Positions 54,753 to 63,012 of a stretch of DNA of 64,000 nucleotides are shown here, in pieces. The notes under the pieces are model-generated. The model was not told the origin of the DNA. It ran no database searches and was given only the letters and a program-made list of their open reading frames with translations. The first letter of the stretch is position 1. Each line of letters opens with the position of its first letter. The DNA comes from Aurantibacter crassamenti (lineage in GTDB: Bacteria; Bacteroidota; Bacteroidia; Flavobacteriales; Flavobacteriaceae): assembly GCF_016811105.1 (NCBI RefSeq), contig NZ_JAFBGM010000002.1, positions 992,001 to 1,056,000 of the forward strand. Reading direction: 5' to 3'. Position numbers and translations under genes: made by a program.

Positions 54753-55406
54753 ATGTCGGACGAATTGGAACTACTTAAAAAAGACTGGCAGAAAAAGGAA
54801 GTTAACCTTCCTAAATTGTCATATGGTGAAATTCATACTATGCTGTGGAAAAAATCGTCTTCCATTGTTAAATGGATAATGATTATTAGCATTATAGAAT
54901 TTTTACTCCCCCATTTATTATATTTTCTTCCTCAGGCACGTAACCAAATGGCTATATATGACAGTGTTGGATTAAGGTTTTGGATTATTGGCTTAACCAT
55001 AATACAATATGCTGTTGTAGCCTATTTTATTTTTGAATTCTACAAGCGCTACAAAGAAATTTCAGTGCTTGATAGTGCTAAAAACTTAATGGATAAAATC
55101 ATAAAAACTAGAAAGACAGTAAAATCCTATGTAATATTCTCCCTTTCATTAATATTCATTACCATGGCCTCTTTTGCTTTTGGCATTCACCTCACCTCAG
55201 ATTTAACACCTCTTACAGAGGCATTTGAGTATGAGGAATTTAAAAAAATGGAGCCAGAAAAATTAAAAAAATTATTAATAGGAGTGTATTTAGCAATGGC
55301 AATTATAATGCCTTTAATTATTGGAGCAATCTATTTTCTACTTTACGGCCTATTACTTAGAAAACTTAAAAAGAACCACAAAGAATTAAAAAGACTTGAA
55401 ATCTAG
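54753..55406 (+). CDS. Membrane protein paired with ECF sigma factor
   Basis: A 217-residue protein. The soluble N-terminal part (MSDELELLKKDWQKKEVNLP) is of the type seen in flavobacterial sigma-partner proteins, followed by about four membrane segments (near 40, 78, 128 and 187) and a basic tail. It is likely to hold the sigma factor at the membrane, but no anti-sigma domain is recognisable. Its end overlaps the converging acyltransferase gene by 4 nt. Confidence 0.72.
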   Translation: MSDELELLKKDWQKKEVNLPKLSYGEIHTMLWKKSSSIVKWIMIISIIEFLLPHLLYFLPQARNQMAIYDSVGLRFWIIGLTIIQYAVVAYFIFEFYKRYKEISVLDSAKNLMDKIIKTRKTVKSYVIFSLSLIFITMASFAFGIHLTSDLTPLTEAFEYEEFKKMEPEKLKKLLIGVYLAMAIIMPLIIGAIYFLLYGLLLRKLKKNHKELKRLEI

Positions 55407-56209
55407 TGCTTACTAAAACGTCTTTTTTGATGTAACTCTTCGTACGCAGCAATTTCTTCTTTTGGTATTACTTTTAAAAAAGATGGGTGTTGCTCTATTG
55501 CGTATTCTAATTTTTCAATAATTTCAGCACTACTCTCATTTTCGTAGTCAATATCTAAAGGTTCTTTAATAACCAGAGATTGAAGAATACCTTTTTTCTT
55601 TATACGCAGTCCTTTTTTATCAAAAGATCTACGAAAGCCATCTATTACAACAGGTACGACCACAGGTTTGTATTTTTTAATAATGTGCGCAGTACCTTTT
55701 CGTAAAGGTTTCCAAGGTGTAGTTGTGCCTTGCGGAAAGGTAATTACCCAACCATCTTCTAAGGCCATACCTATTTTAGAAATATCAGTCATTTTTACTT
55801 GACGCTTAACATCTTGGCCGTGAGATCGCCAAGTTCGCTCAACACTAATAGCCCCAGCATACGCTAATGCTTTGGTAAACAAACTTTTTCTCATAGTCTC
55901 AGCTGCCGCAATATAATAGACATTAAGCTTTGGCTGCATGATATAAGAAATGCGTTTAATATTATCATCTCGCCCTTTTAGACTAGCATTAAACACATGA
56001 AACATTGCTACCACATCGGCAAAATATGTTTGATGATTACTAACAAAAAGCACATTACGCTCAGGTAGGTTTCTGATTATTTCAGACCCTTCAATCTCTA
56101 AAGTATTAAATCTTTTATAGCGATGGTGCGTTATTAACCCTAGTAATCGGATTAAAAACTTCTTTACAAAAAGAATATGGCCAAAAGGATTTTCCTTGAA
56201 TATGCTCAT
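55403..56209 (-). CDS. Lysophospholipid acyltransferase family protein
   Basis: A 268-residue PlsC-superfamily protein. The active-site motif reads NHQTYFAD, so His and Asp are five residues apart instead of four. FPQGTTTPWKPLRKGTA and VVPVVIDGFRRSF follow as motifs III and IV. It probably acylates a membrane lipid. It is distinct in sequence from the acyltransferase at 9981-10532 and forms a minus-strand pair with the NUDIX gene upstream. Confidence 0.85.
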   Translation of the reverse strand: MSIFKENPFGHILFVKKFLIRLLGLITHHRYKRFNTLEIEGSEIIRNLPERNVLFVSNHQTYFADVVAMFHVFNASLKGRDDNIKRISYIMQPKLNVYYIAAAETMRKSLFTKALAYAGAISVERTWRSHGQDVKRQVKMTDISKIGMALEDGWVITFPQGTTTPWKPLRKGTAHIIKKYKPVVVPVVIDGFRRSFDKKGLRIKKKGILQSLVIKEPLDIDYENESSAEIIEKLEYAIEQHPSFLKVIPKEEIAAYEELHQKRRFSKH

Positions 56210-56252
56210 GAGGGCGTTTTATTAGAACCGTCGAATTTACAAAATAAGAAGC

Positions 56253-56894
56253 TCACAATACTTGTTTTATCAGGTCTTTGACTTCGCTTAGCATCATTGC
56301 TGTTGCTCCCCACACAGTGTAACCATTTAATTTAAAGGCAGGTACATCAACATCTACGGCATAAGATGTTGTTATTTTTTTTGCGAATATTTTTTTATCA
56401 TCCAATAAATCGAGCATTGAAACCTCTACAATATTTTCAACTTCTTCTTCTTGTAATATAAAAGATATTTCGCCAGTAGCCAAACCAATAAATGGTGACA
56501 CCATAAAATTACTTGGTGGTATATAAACTTGCGTCAATTCTTTTAAAACATCAATACTAGCAACTGGTACGCCAACTTCTTCTTCGGTTTCTCGAAGGGC
56601 TGTATTCATGATATCAGTGTCTGATTTCTCAGCTTTACCTCCAGGAAAAGCTATTTGATTTGAATGAATACCCTCATAGGTTTTTCTCAAAATCAACAAG
56701 AAATTTGTATTGTTTTGTGCATCTGGGTAAAAAAGGGCCATCACGCCCGCTTTTTTCGGAATCTTTTTCAATTCCGTATTCTTTTTCATTAACTCTTGTC
56801 TAAAGGCTGGCACCATTTTATAATGAGCTTCAACCCCCGGTAATGGAAGATTTTTTATTTTTGATACTTGTTTTGAAAACAAATTAAAGTCCAT
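56253..56894 (-). CDS. NUDIX hydrolase, CoA pyrophosphatase-like
   Basis: 213 residues from the ATG at 56894 (MDFNLFSKQ...); the longer frame to 56921 is unlikely. It has the CoA-type entry LLILRKTYEGIHSNQIAFPGG and the Nudix helix TALRETEEEVGV. It probably hydrolyses CoA or its oxidised forms. Its start codon overlaps that of the divergent cyclophilin gene in the tetranucleotide CATG. Confidence 0.9.
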   Translation of the reverse strand: MDFNLFSKQVSKIKNLPLPGVEAHYKMVPAFRQELMKKNTELKKIPKKAGVMALFYPDAQNNTNFLLILRKTYEGIHSNQIAFPGGKAEKSDTDIMNTALRETEEEVGVPVASIDVLKELTQVYIPPSNFMVSPFIGLATGEISFILQEEEVENIVEVSMLDLLDDKKIFAKKITTSYAVDVDVPAFKLNGYTVWGATAMMLSEVKDLIKQVL

Positions 56895-57603
56895 GAGCTT
56901 AAAACAAATTGCATTATCCACAATAATAACACTATTTTTTTTAGTTGGATGTAAAGACCAACCCGCGAATAAAAAATCAACTACAGAACCTAGTAGTACT
57001 GAAAAGAAGGCGATTCAAAAAGATTCTGTAATTACAGAAATTGAAGAAGAGTTTATATTAACAGAAGAAAATTCAATTGAGTTTTTTTTCGAATATCAGA
57101 AGAACTTAAAAGCTAATAAAGTAAAAATCACTACTAGCTTAGGAAGTTTTATTGTACAATTATTTGATAATGTACCATATCATAAAGCCAATTTTATTTA
57201 TCTAACTAAAAAAGGATATTTTAATAACACACAGTTTCATAGAATTGTAAAGAACTTTATAATTCAAGGTGGCAATGCAGATGATGAAGCCACACCTAAA
57301 AAACGAAGAGAAATTGGCCGTTACCTATTACCACCTGACACAAAAAAAGGACATAAACATCACCGTGGCACATTATCAATGCCAAGTAGTGAAAATGACA
57401 ATCCACATAAATTAGCTTCACCCTATGAATTTTTTATTGTTGTAACAAAACCAGGCTCATATCATTTAGACGGAAATTACACCCCATTCGGAAAAGTAAT
57501 TTCAGGTATGGATGTAGTAGATAAAATTAACGCCGTAGAAACTGGCAAAGGTGATTGGCCTTCAGTAAACGTGTACATAGAAAAGGCAGAAGTAATTGAT
57601 TAA
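56893..57603 (+). CDS. Cyclophilin-type peptidyl-prolyl isomerase lipoprotein
   Basis: A 236-residue protein with a lipoprotein signal (lipobox LVGC, Cys20), which fixes the start at 56893. A Ser/Thr/Glu-rich linker runs to about residue 70, followed by a cyclophilin domain with YHKANFIYLTKKGYFNNTQFHRIVKNFIIQGGN and FIVVTKPGSYHLDGNYTPFGKVISGMDVV. It should help fold periplasmic or outer-membrane proteins. The domain carries insertions relative to human CypA (a histidine/lysine-rich KKGHKHHRG loop). Confidence 0.92.
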   Translation: MSLKQIALSTIITLFFLVGCKDQPANKKSTTEPSSTEKKAIQKDSVITEIEEEFILTEENSIEFFFEYQKNLKANKVKITTSLGSFIVQLFDNVPYHKANFIYLTKKGYFNNTQFHRIVKNFIIQGGNADDEATPKKRREIGRYLLPPDTKKGHKHHRGTLSMPSSENDNPHKLASPYEFFIVVTKPGSYHLDGNYTPFGKVISGMDVVDKINAVETGKGDWPSVNVYIEKAEVID

Positions 57604-57637
57604 CTGATCTTTGATTACAAAACATTAAAGATCAACT

Positions 57638-58249
57638 TTAAGCTTTACTACGATAAATATTGGGCAATGCTATTTTAAATAGTACCGCCAAAATTCGAAT
57701 GACAATCACAATTATAATCGCTGCGATATATGCATACGTATTTTCTATAGGTAACTTACGAAGTAGAAAATAAGACACACCCCCAAAAATGCATGCAGTA
57801 GCATAAATTTCTTTTCTAAATATTACAGGAATTTCATTACACAGAATATCGCGTATCACACCTCCAAAACTTGCGGTCATGGTGCCTAATGCTATGCACA
57901 CAAGCGGATTCAATCCCACACCAAGTCCTTTTTCAATACCCACCATAGTATATAGACCAATACCAATAGTATCAAACAAGAAAAGTGATTTTCTGAAGTA
58001 CTTCAGATAATTTCTGAAGAGAATAGCAAATGCCACCGTACCCGTAATGACAAAAACATAGGTTGAATTTTGCATCCAACCAACGGGAGTACTACCAATT
58101 AACATATCCCGAAGGGTACCACCACCAACTGCTGTTACAAAAGCTATTATAAAAACTCCAAATAAATCGAGTTTTTTATCCATAGCCACCAATACCCCAG
58201 AAATAGCGAAGGCGATAGTACCTAAAATGTCAATTGTAAAGTAAAACAT
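57638..58249 (-). CDS. TRIC-family cation channel (UPF0126)
   Basis: A 203-residue protein with seven membrane segments in two homologous halves. Each half has the motif FGG/GGGxxRD: VGGGTLRDMLIG and FGGVIRDILCN. Bacterial TRIC proteins form trimeric monovalent cation channels in the inner membrane. It is transcribed alone, converging on the cyclophilin gene. Confidence 0.93.
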   Translation of the reverse strand: MFYFTIDILGTIAFAISGVLVAMDKKLDLFGVFIIAFVTAVGGGTLRDMLIGSTPVGWMQNSTYVFVITGTVAFAILFRNYLKYFRKSLFLFDTIGIGLYTMVGIEKGLGVGLNPLVCIALGTMTASFGGVIRDILCNEIPVIFRKEIYATACIFGGVSYFLLRKLPIENTYAYIAAIIIVIVIRILAVLFKIALPNIYRSKA

Positions 58250-58345
58250 TAGTGAAAATAGTTATTTGAGAATAAATGCAAATTTCAGATAAACGTATCA
58301 ATTAATGATCAAACTATCTATTAATCTTCAAACCTGAAATTGAAC

Positions 58346-59071
58346 TTAAAGCTGCTGCGTGTAAAAACTATAATCTTTCAAAACAGTATCTAAATACTGA
58401 ACATCATAAAGTTCTGAATTTGTAGCTAGTATACTCTCTACCTTATCTCTTAAAACTTTCATTGTTTTATGATCTGTACTCTGTTTTGCTATTCTATAAG
58501 TATCTTTTATCAAACGCACATCTTTATCACTCAATATGGTGACATTAGTAAAAGTAGGTTGATATGCCTCTTCAACATCCTCTAATATTGTATGTGAAAC
58601 CTTAGTTCTATTCTTTGTACTTATGACTACTGTACCAGCAGCAGAATCACCAAGTCGTTGTCTTCTATCAGAAAAAAGAATGGTTAGCACACCAATACTT
58701 CCAAAAAATATCCAAATATCAACGAGGCGTAGCATCCATCGAACCAAATAATTAGACCAATGAACTGGTGAACCATCATAACGAACAACGCGCATTTTCA
58801 TGAGCATTTTACCGACAGTTCTCCCATTAAATAAGCTGTGCATTATTAAACTGTAAAATAGAGCAGGTAAGAGAATTAAACTTTGAAGTCCGAACTGTGT
58901 CCATGCATCTTCAAAAACATAACCCAGAGCCGTTCCTATAAGGCTTACCAGGGTAAAATATAGATATAGAATAAATCCATCAATTAAAAAAGCAAGAATT
59001 CGCTCTCCAATACTAACAATGGTATAATCTAAGTTAACATTTTGCGTTGTATTTATTTGAAGGTTAATCAT
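58346..59071 (-). CDS. RDD family membrane protein
   Basis: 241 residues from the ATG at 59071 (MINLQINTTQNVNLDY); the frame extends to 59122 but the longer N-terminus does not fit the family. The RDD domain spans about 15-155, with ERILAFLIDGFILYLY, GRTVGKMLMKMRVVRYDG and RWMLRLVDIWIFFG, followed by a cytoplasmic helical tail. RDD proteins may be ion exchangers. It is divergent from the SpoIIM-MoxR operon and belongs to the same conserved neighbourhood. Confidence 0.9.
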   Translation of the reverse strand: MINLQINTTQNVNLDYTIVSIGERILAFLIDGFILYLYFTLVSLIGTALGYVFEDAWTQFGLQSLILLPALFYSLIMHSLFNGRTVGKMLMKMRVVRYDGSPVHWSNYLVRWMLRLVDIWIFFGSIGVLTILFSDRRQRLGDSAAGTVVISTKNRTKVSHTILEDVEEAYQPTFTNVTILSDKDVRLIKDTYRIAKQSTDHKTMKVLRDKVESILATNSELYDVQYLDTVLKDYSFYTQQL

Positions 59072-59150
59072 AGAACCACTAATTTTAAAATATAGAGTGT
59101 AAGATTGTATTATTTGATTCAATCAAAACTCTAACAAACGAACTAAAATA

Positions 59151-60113
59151 ATGCGTGAAGCTGCTTTTGTAAAGCAAAATAAGGAAAAATGGATGGCATT
59201 TGAAAAAGCCCTCACCCTTAGTTCACAACTAGATCCAGATGAACTTGCCAATGGTTATATTCATTTAACTAACGATCTTGCCTACGCACAAACTTATTAC
59301 GCAGAAAGTAAGACTTTATTGTATCTAAACTCATTAGCCTCTCAGGCACATCAAAAAATTTACAAGAATAAAAAGGAAAGTAAAAACAGAATTATCACCT
59401 TCTGGACGACTGAATTTCCGTTATTTTTCAAACAATACCATCAAACTTTAGGCTTTGCATTCTTAATTTTTGCCATTGCAAGTGCTATTGGTAGTCTCTC
59501 TGCTATAAAAGACGATACTTTTGTTCGACTAATTTTAGGCGATGGTTATGTCAATCAAACGCTGAATAATATAGCTGAGGGCGACCCTACTGCCATTTAT
59601 AAAAGTGGTAGTGAAATTGGTACTTTTTTAGGTATAACAATTAACAATATAAGAGTCGCCTTTTTGGCTTTTGCCTTTGGTGTTATGACCAGTATCGGTA
59701 CAATTTACATACTATTTAGCAACGGTGTAATGCTAGGCGCATTTATAACTTTTTTCTACACCAAAGGGGTGTTCTTTGAAGCAAACAAGCAAATTTGGCT
59801 GCACGGTACTATTGAAATATCTGTAATTATTATTGCTGGATGTGCTGGTTTAATAATGGGAAACAGTATTCTTTTTCCGAAGACTTTTTCACGTCGTGTT
59901 TCTTTTATGAAAGGTGCCAAAGACGGACTCAAAGTTGTAATCAGTACTATACCATTTTTCATCATTGCAGGTTTTATAGAAGGTTTTATTACCCGATATT
60001 CAAACATGCCCAATTGGCTCGCATTTCTAATTATTGGCAGCTCATTGATACTAATCGTGTATTACTATATCATTTACCCAATTTTATTGAACAAAAGACA
60101 TGCAAGACCATAA
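59151..60113 (+). CDS. Stage II sporulation protein M (SpoIIM)-family membrane protein
   Basis: A 320-residue protein with a helical soluble N-terminus of about 100 residues and then six membrane segments. ITINNIRVAFLAFAFGVMTSIGTIYILFSNG and WLHGTIEISVIIIAGCAGL are the SpoIIM (DUF95) signature. Despite the name it has no link to sporulation in this phylum. It is the first gene of an operon leading to MoxR and overlaps the next gene by 14 nt. Confidence 0.9.
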   Translation: MREAAFVKQNKEKWMAFEKALTLSSQLDPDELANGYIHLTNDLAYAQTYYAESKTLLYLNSLASQAHQKIYKNKKESKNRIITFWTTEFPLFFKQYHQTLGFAFLIFAIASAIGSLSAIKDDTFVRLILGDGYVNQTLNNIAEGDPTAIYKSGSEIGTFLGITINNIRVAFLAFAFGVMTSIGTIYILFSNGVMLGAFITFFYTKGVFFEANKQIWLHGTIEISVIIIAGCAGLIMGNSILFPKTFSRRVSFMKGAKDGLKVVISTIPFFIIAGFIEGFITRYSNMPNWLAFLIIGSSLILIVYYYIIYPILLNKRHARP

Positions 60114-61056
60114 CACAAGTGAATATATTGAACTTAAAATAAGCAGAGACTTAGGCGTCATTATTTCTGATTATTTTACTTTCTTAAAACAAAACTTAAA
60201 GAAATTCACAAACATTTTTCTAAACTATAACGGCCTTTTTTTAATTGGTCTGTTGGTTGTTAGCTATTTTTTGGTCTCCGGTTTTATTGGCTTAATTACA
60301 GAAAGTAGTAATTCTCAATATTTTGGCGCTGGTGCAGCCGATGCTGAAGAAACATATATAATATATCTGGCAATAGGCGGCATACTTTTCTTTTTAATTT
60401 TCATTGCAGTAGCCATAATGAATTATAGCCTCGCCGGATCATATATGTTGAAGTATGAAGAAAATAAAGGCACTAATTTTGAAAAGGAAGATGTATGGAA
60501 TTTCTTTAAAAAGCGTTTTGGCAAAATATTTTTATTTTCAATATTAATGATGATAATGTTCGTTGCTGTCTACGTTTTTGGCGTTGTTTTAATGTTTATT
60601 CCGTTATTAGGTTTTATTGCGTATTACATAATAATGTTTGGTGCTTTGGCCTGGTTTGGAGTTTCCTTTTTTTCTTTACTGCATGATGACAATGAAGTAA
60701 TGGATGCTTTTGGTGAAGGTTGGAAATTAGTTCGCTCTAAATTCTGGAAGTCGATAGGTGTCAATTTTATTTTAGGGTTACTGAACGGCTTACTGTCAAT
60801 GGTAGCTTTAATAATACCTGGTGTAATCATTGGTCTTTATACCTTTCATGTAGTATCAAATGAAGTCAACGTTGCAGAATCAGTCGTTGCAACAATTGTT
60901 TATACTATTGGTTTCGCTCTTTATCTAATTATTCTGGTATACGGCCAATGCCTATCACAGTTTGTAAATGGTTTTCTTTTCTATTCTTTACACGAAGAAA
61001 CCTACAACACAAATACGCGGTCAAAAATTGAACAAATCGGAAATATAGAAGAGTGA
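60100..61056 (+). CDS. Multi-pass membrane protein of the MoxR operon
   Basis: A 318-residue protein with a short cytoplasmic N-terminus and about six membrane segments, resembling glycerophosphoryl-diester-phosphodiesterase membrane domains or DUF4013 in outline. A conserved amphipathic stretch (MDAFGEGWKLVRSKFWKSIGVNFI) lies in the second half. No catalytic motif is seen. It overlaps genes on both sides (14 nt and 4 nt). Confidence 0.72.
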   Translation: MQDHNTSEYIELKISRDLGVIISDYFTFLKQNLKKFTNIFLNYNGLFLIGLLVVSYFLVSGFIGLITESSNSQYFGAGAADAEETYIIYLAIGGILFFLIFIAVAIMNYSLAGSYMLKYEENKGTNFEKEDVWNFFKKRFGKIFLFSILMMIMFVAVYVFGVVLMFIPLLGFIAYYIIMFGALAWFGVSFFSLLHDDNEVMDAFGEGWKLVRSKFWKSIGVNFILGLLNGLLSMVALIIPGVIIGLYTFHVVSNEVNVAESVVATIVYTIGFALYLIILVYGQCLSQFVNGFLFYSLHEETYNTNTRSKIEQIGNIEE

Positions 61057-61799
61057 TTAAAAACCTCATCATCATACACTTTTTAATAAGCTCTTTCTTT
61101 GGATATACCCAACAGGATAAGGATAGCATTGCTATACCTGTGGATAAAAATCAGGCAGTTACCGCACGTGGTTTTGAAAGCAACTTACAGGATAAATACA
61201 TTGGTAGTGAATTTGATTACACCTCACAAGAAGGCAAAGCACAAAACCTTATCGCACGTTTTCTGCAATGGCTATTTAATTGGATTGATGAATCATTCGG
61301 AATTAATATTCCGCCATACGCATTAGAGATTGTAGAATATATCATCTACATTTTGATGGGATGTCTTGTCATTTATCTTCTAGTTCGTTTTCTATTAGGT
61401 GAAAACTTCTCATCATTATTCACAAAAAAAGCTACATCAATAATTGATATTAATCTCTCTGAAGATCATATAGAAAATGTTGATTTAGATACTTTAATTA
61501 AAACTGCAATCGACAATAAAGACTATAGATTAGCTGTTCGGTATCAATATTTGAGAATATTAAAATCACTTTCAGAAAAAGATATAATAGATTGGCATTA
61601 TGAAAAAACCAATTCTGATTATCAAAATGAAATTGAATCACAAAACTCTAGCAAAGAAGGAGTTCAATTAAAAACAGGTTTTAAAAAGGTTTCATATCTC
61701 TATGATTACATCTGGTATGGCGAACAAGAAATTGATGCCAATAAATATGAGACTATAGAAACACGTTTTAGTTCATTAAAGAAATTGATACATACTTAA
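61053..61799 (+). CDS. DUF4129 domain protein
   Basis: A 248-residue protein starting with GTG, overlapping the previous stop (GTGA). It has a signal peptide (cut near GYT-QQ), a periplasmic stretch, one membrane segment (IVEYIIYILMGCLVIYLLVRF) and a C-terminal DUF4129 domain (NKDYRLAVRYQYLRILKSLSEKDI and EIDANKYETIETRF). The family accompanies transglutaminase-like, DUF58 and MoxR genes. The function is unknown. Confidence 0.87.
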   Translation: MIKNLIIIHFLISSFFGYTQQDKDSIAIPVDKNQAVTARGFESNLQDKYIGSEFDYTSQEGKAQNLIARFLQWLFNWIDESFGINIPPYALEIVEYIIYILMGCLVIYLLVRFLLGENFSSLFTKKATSIIDINLSEDHIENVDLDTLIKTAIDNKDYRLAVRYQYLRILKSLSEKDIIDWHYEKTNSDYQNEIESQNSSKEGVQLKTGFKKVSYLYDYIWYGEQEIDANKYETIETRFSSLKKLIHT

Positions 61800-63010
61800 T
61801 GGATAAACGATCTAAAATAATCATTGGGCTTTTTGCTGCCGTTCTAGTCGCTATTATTGTGTCTGAAATTGTGCGTCCAAAACCATTAAACTGGAAACCC
61901 TCTTACACAGCTACCGATAAAATTCCTTTTGGTTGTTATGTTCTTTTTAATGAATTGGGTACACTTTTTCCTAACAATGACATAATTAATGTAAATGAAA
62001 GTCTTTATAATCTTCTTTCAGATCGAGATTCAACAGTAGCTTCAAATTACATGCTTATTAATAATGGCATAGATTTAGATGAACAAGAAAGTAATGAATT
62101 ACTTGATTATGTTGCAGATGGTAATACTGTTTTTATAGCATCAAGTTGGTTTGGCCAAAAGCTTTCAGACACCCTAAACTTAAGCACATCGTATGCCTAT
62201 ACAATAAGCGAAGACTCTATTTATTCAGAGCTAAGTAACCCAGCATTTAAGACTAACAAATTCACTTATAAAAGGGCAATTCGTAATCAACATTTCACAT
62301 CTGTTGACTCATTAAATACCACTATTCTAGGCACTCTTACTTTTACTGAAGGTGAAGAGTTCTTAGAAAAAGGTAAAGAAATACGTACCAAACCAAATTT
62401 TATAAAAGTTGCCTTTGGTAACGGAAATTTCTATTTGAATTCAACTCCTGAAGCATTTAGCAATTATTACATGCTCAATAATAATCAAGAATATGTGGCC
62501 AATGCATTTTCATACCTAGATAATGAACAAATATTATATTGGGACAATTATAAAAAATCTGGTCGGGTATATATTGAATCGCCAATGCGTTTCGTATTAA
62601 ATCAGCCTGCATTAAAGTGGGCCTATTACATTGCCATAACAGCATTGCTCATTTTTGTATTCTTTAAGGCAAAAAGAGAGCAACGTATAATTCCGGTAAT
62701 TGAACCATTAGAAAACTCATCAATAGAATTTGCTAAAACAATTGGAACTTTATACCATCAACATAAAGATTTTAGTGACCTAATCGCAAAAAAATTAAAT
62801 TATTTTCTAGAATACATTCGAAGTACGTTTTATATCAACACAAGTACAATTACAAAAAATACTGCAGAAGAATTAGCAGCGAAATCTGGAAAATCAGTAA
62901 CAGAAACAAAAGAACTCATTGACTTCATTGTGTATTTAAAAGGACAGAATGAACACACTGAGCAAAATTTAATTGACCTAAATAAAAAAATATCATCCTT
63001 TAAAAAATAA
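61799..63010 (+). CDS. DUF4350 domain protein
   Basis: A 403-residue protein with an N-terminal membrane segment (IIIGLFAAVLVAIIVSEIV), a DUF4350 domain (KIPFGCYVLFNELGTLFP, then LLDYVADGNTVFIASSWFG) like a glutamine-amidotransferase-type alpha/beta fold without catalytic Cys, a second membrane segment near 275, and a helical cytoplasmic tail. The start overlaps the DUF4129 stop in TAATG. Confidence 0.87.
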   Translation: MDKRSKIIIGLFAAVLVAIIVSEIVRPKPLNWKPSYTATDKIPFGCYVLFNELGTLFPNNDIINVNESLYNLLSDRDSTVASNYMLINNGIDLDEQESNELLDYVADGNTVFIASSWFGQKLSDTLNLSTSYAYTISEDSIYSELSNPAFKTNKFTYKRAIRNQHFTSVDSLNTTILGTLTFTEGEEFLEKGKEIRTKPNFIKVAFGNGNFYLNSTPEAFSNYYMLNNNQEYVANAFSYLDNEQILYWDNYKKSGRVYIESPMRFVLNQPALKWAYYIAITALLIFVFFKAKREQRIIPVIEPLENSSIEFAKTIGTLYHQHKDFSDLIAKKLNYFLEYIRSTFYINTSTITKNTAEELAAKSGKSVTETKELIDFIVYLKGQNEHTEQNLIDLNKKISSFKK

Positions 63011-63012
63011 TT

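Noticed and set aside
57605-57634. TGATCTTT / AAAGATCA inverted repeat between the cyclophilin and TRIC genes
   Set aside because: An 8-bp stem with a 14-nt loop and no T run on either side; too weak to call a terminator.
59840-60142. Plus-strand frame of 100 codons across the SpoIIM gene end
   Set aside because: Out-of-frame shadow of the membrane-protein genes, with composition atypical for a protein (many Tyr/Phe/Cys).
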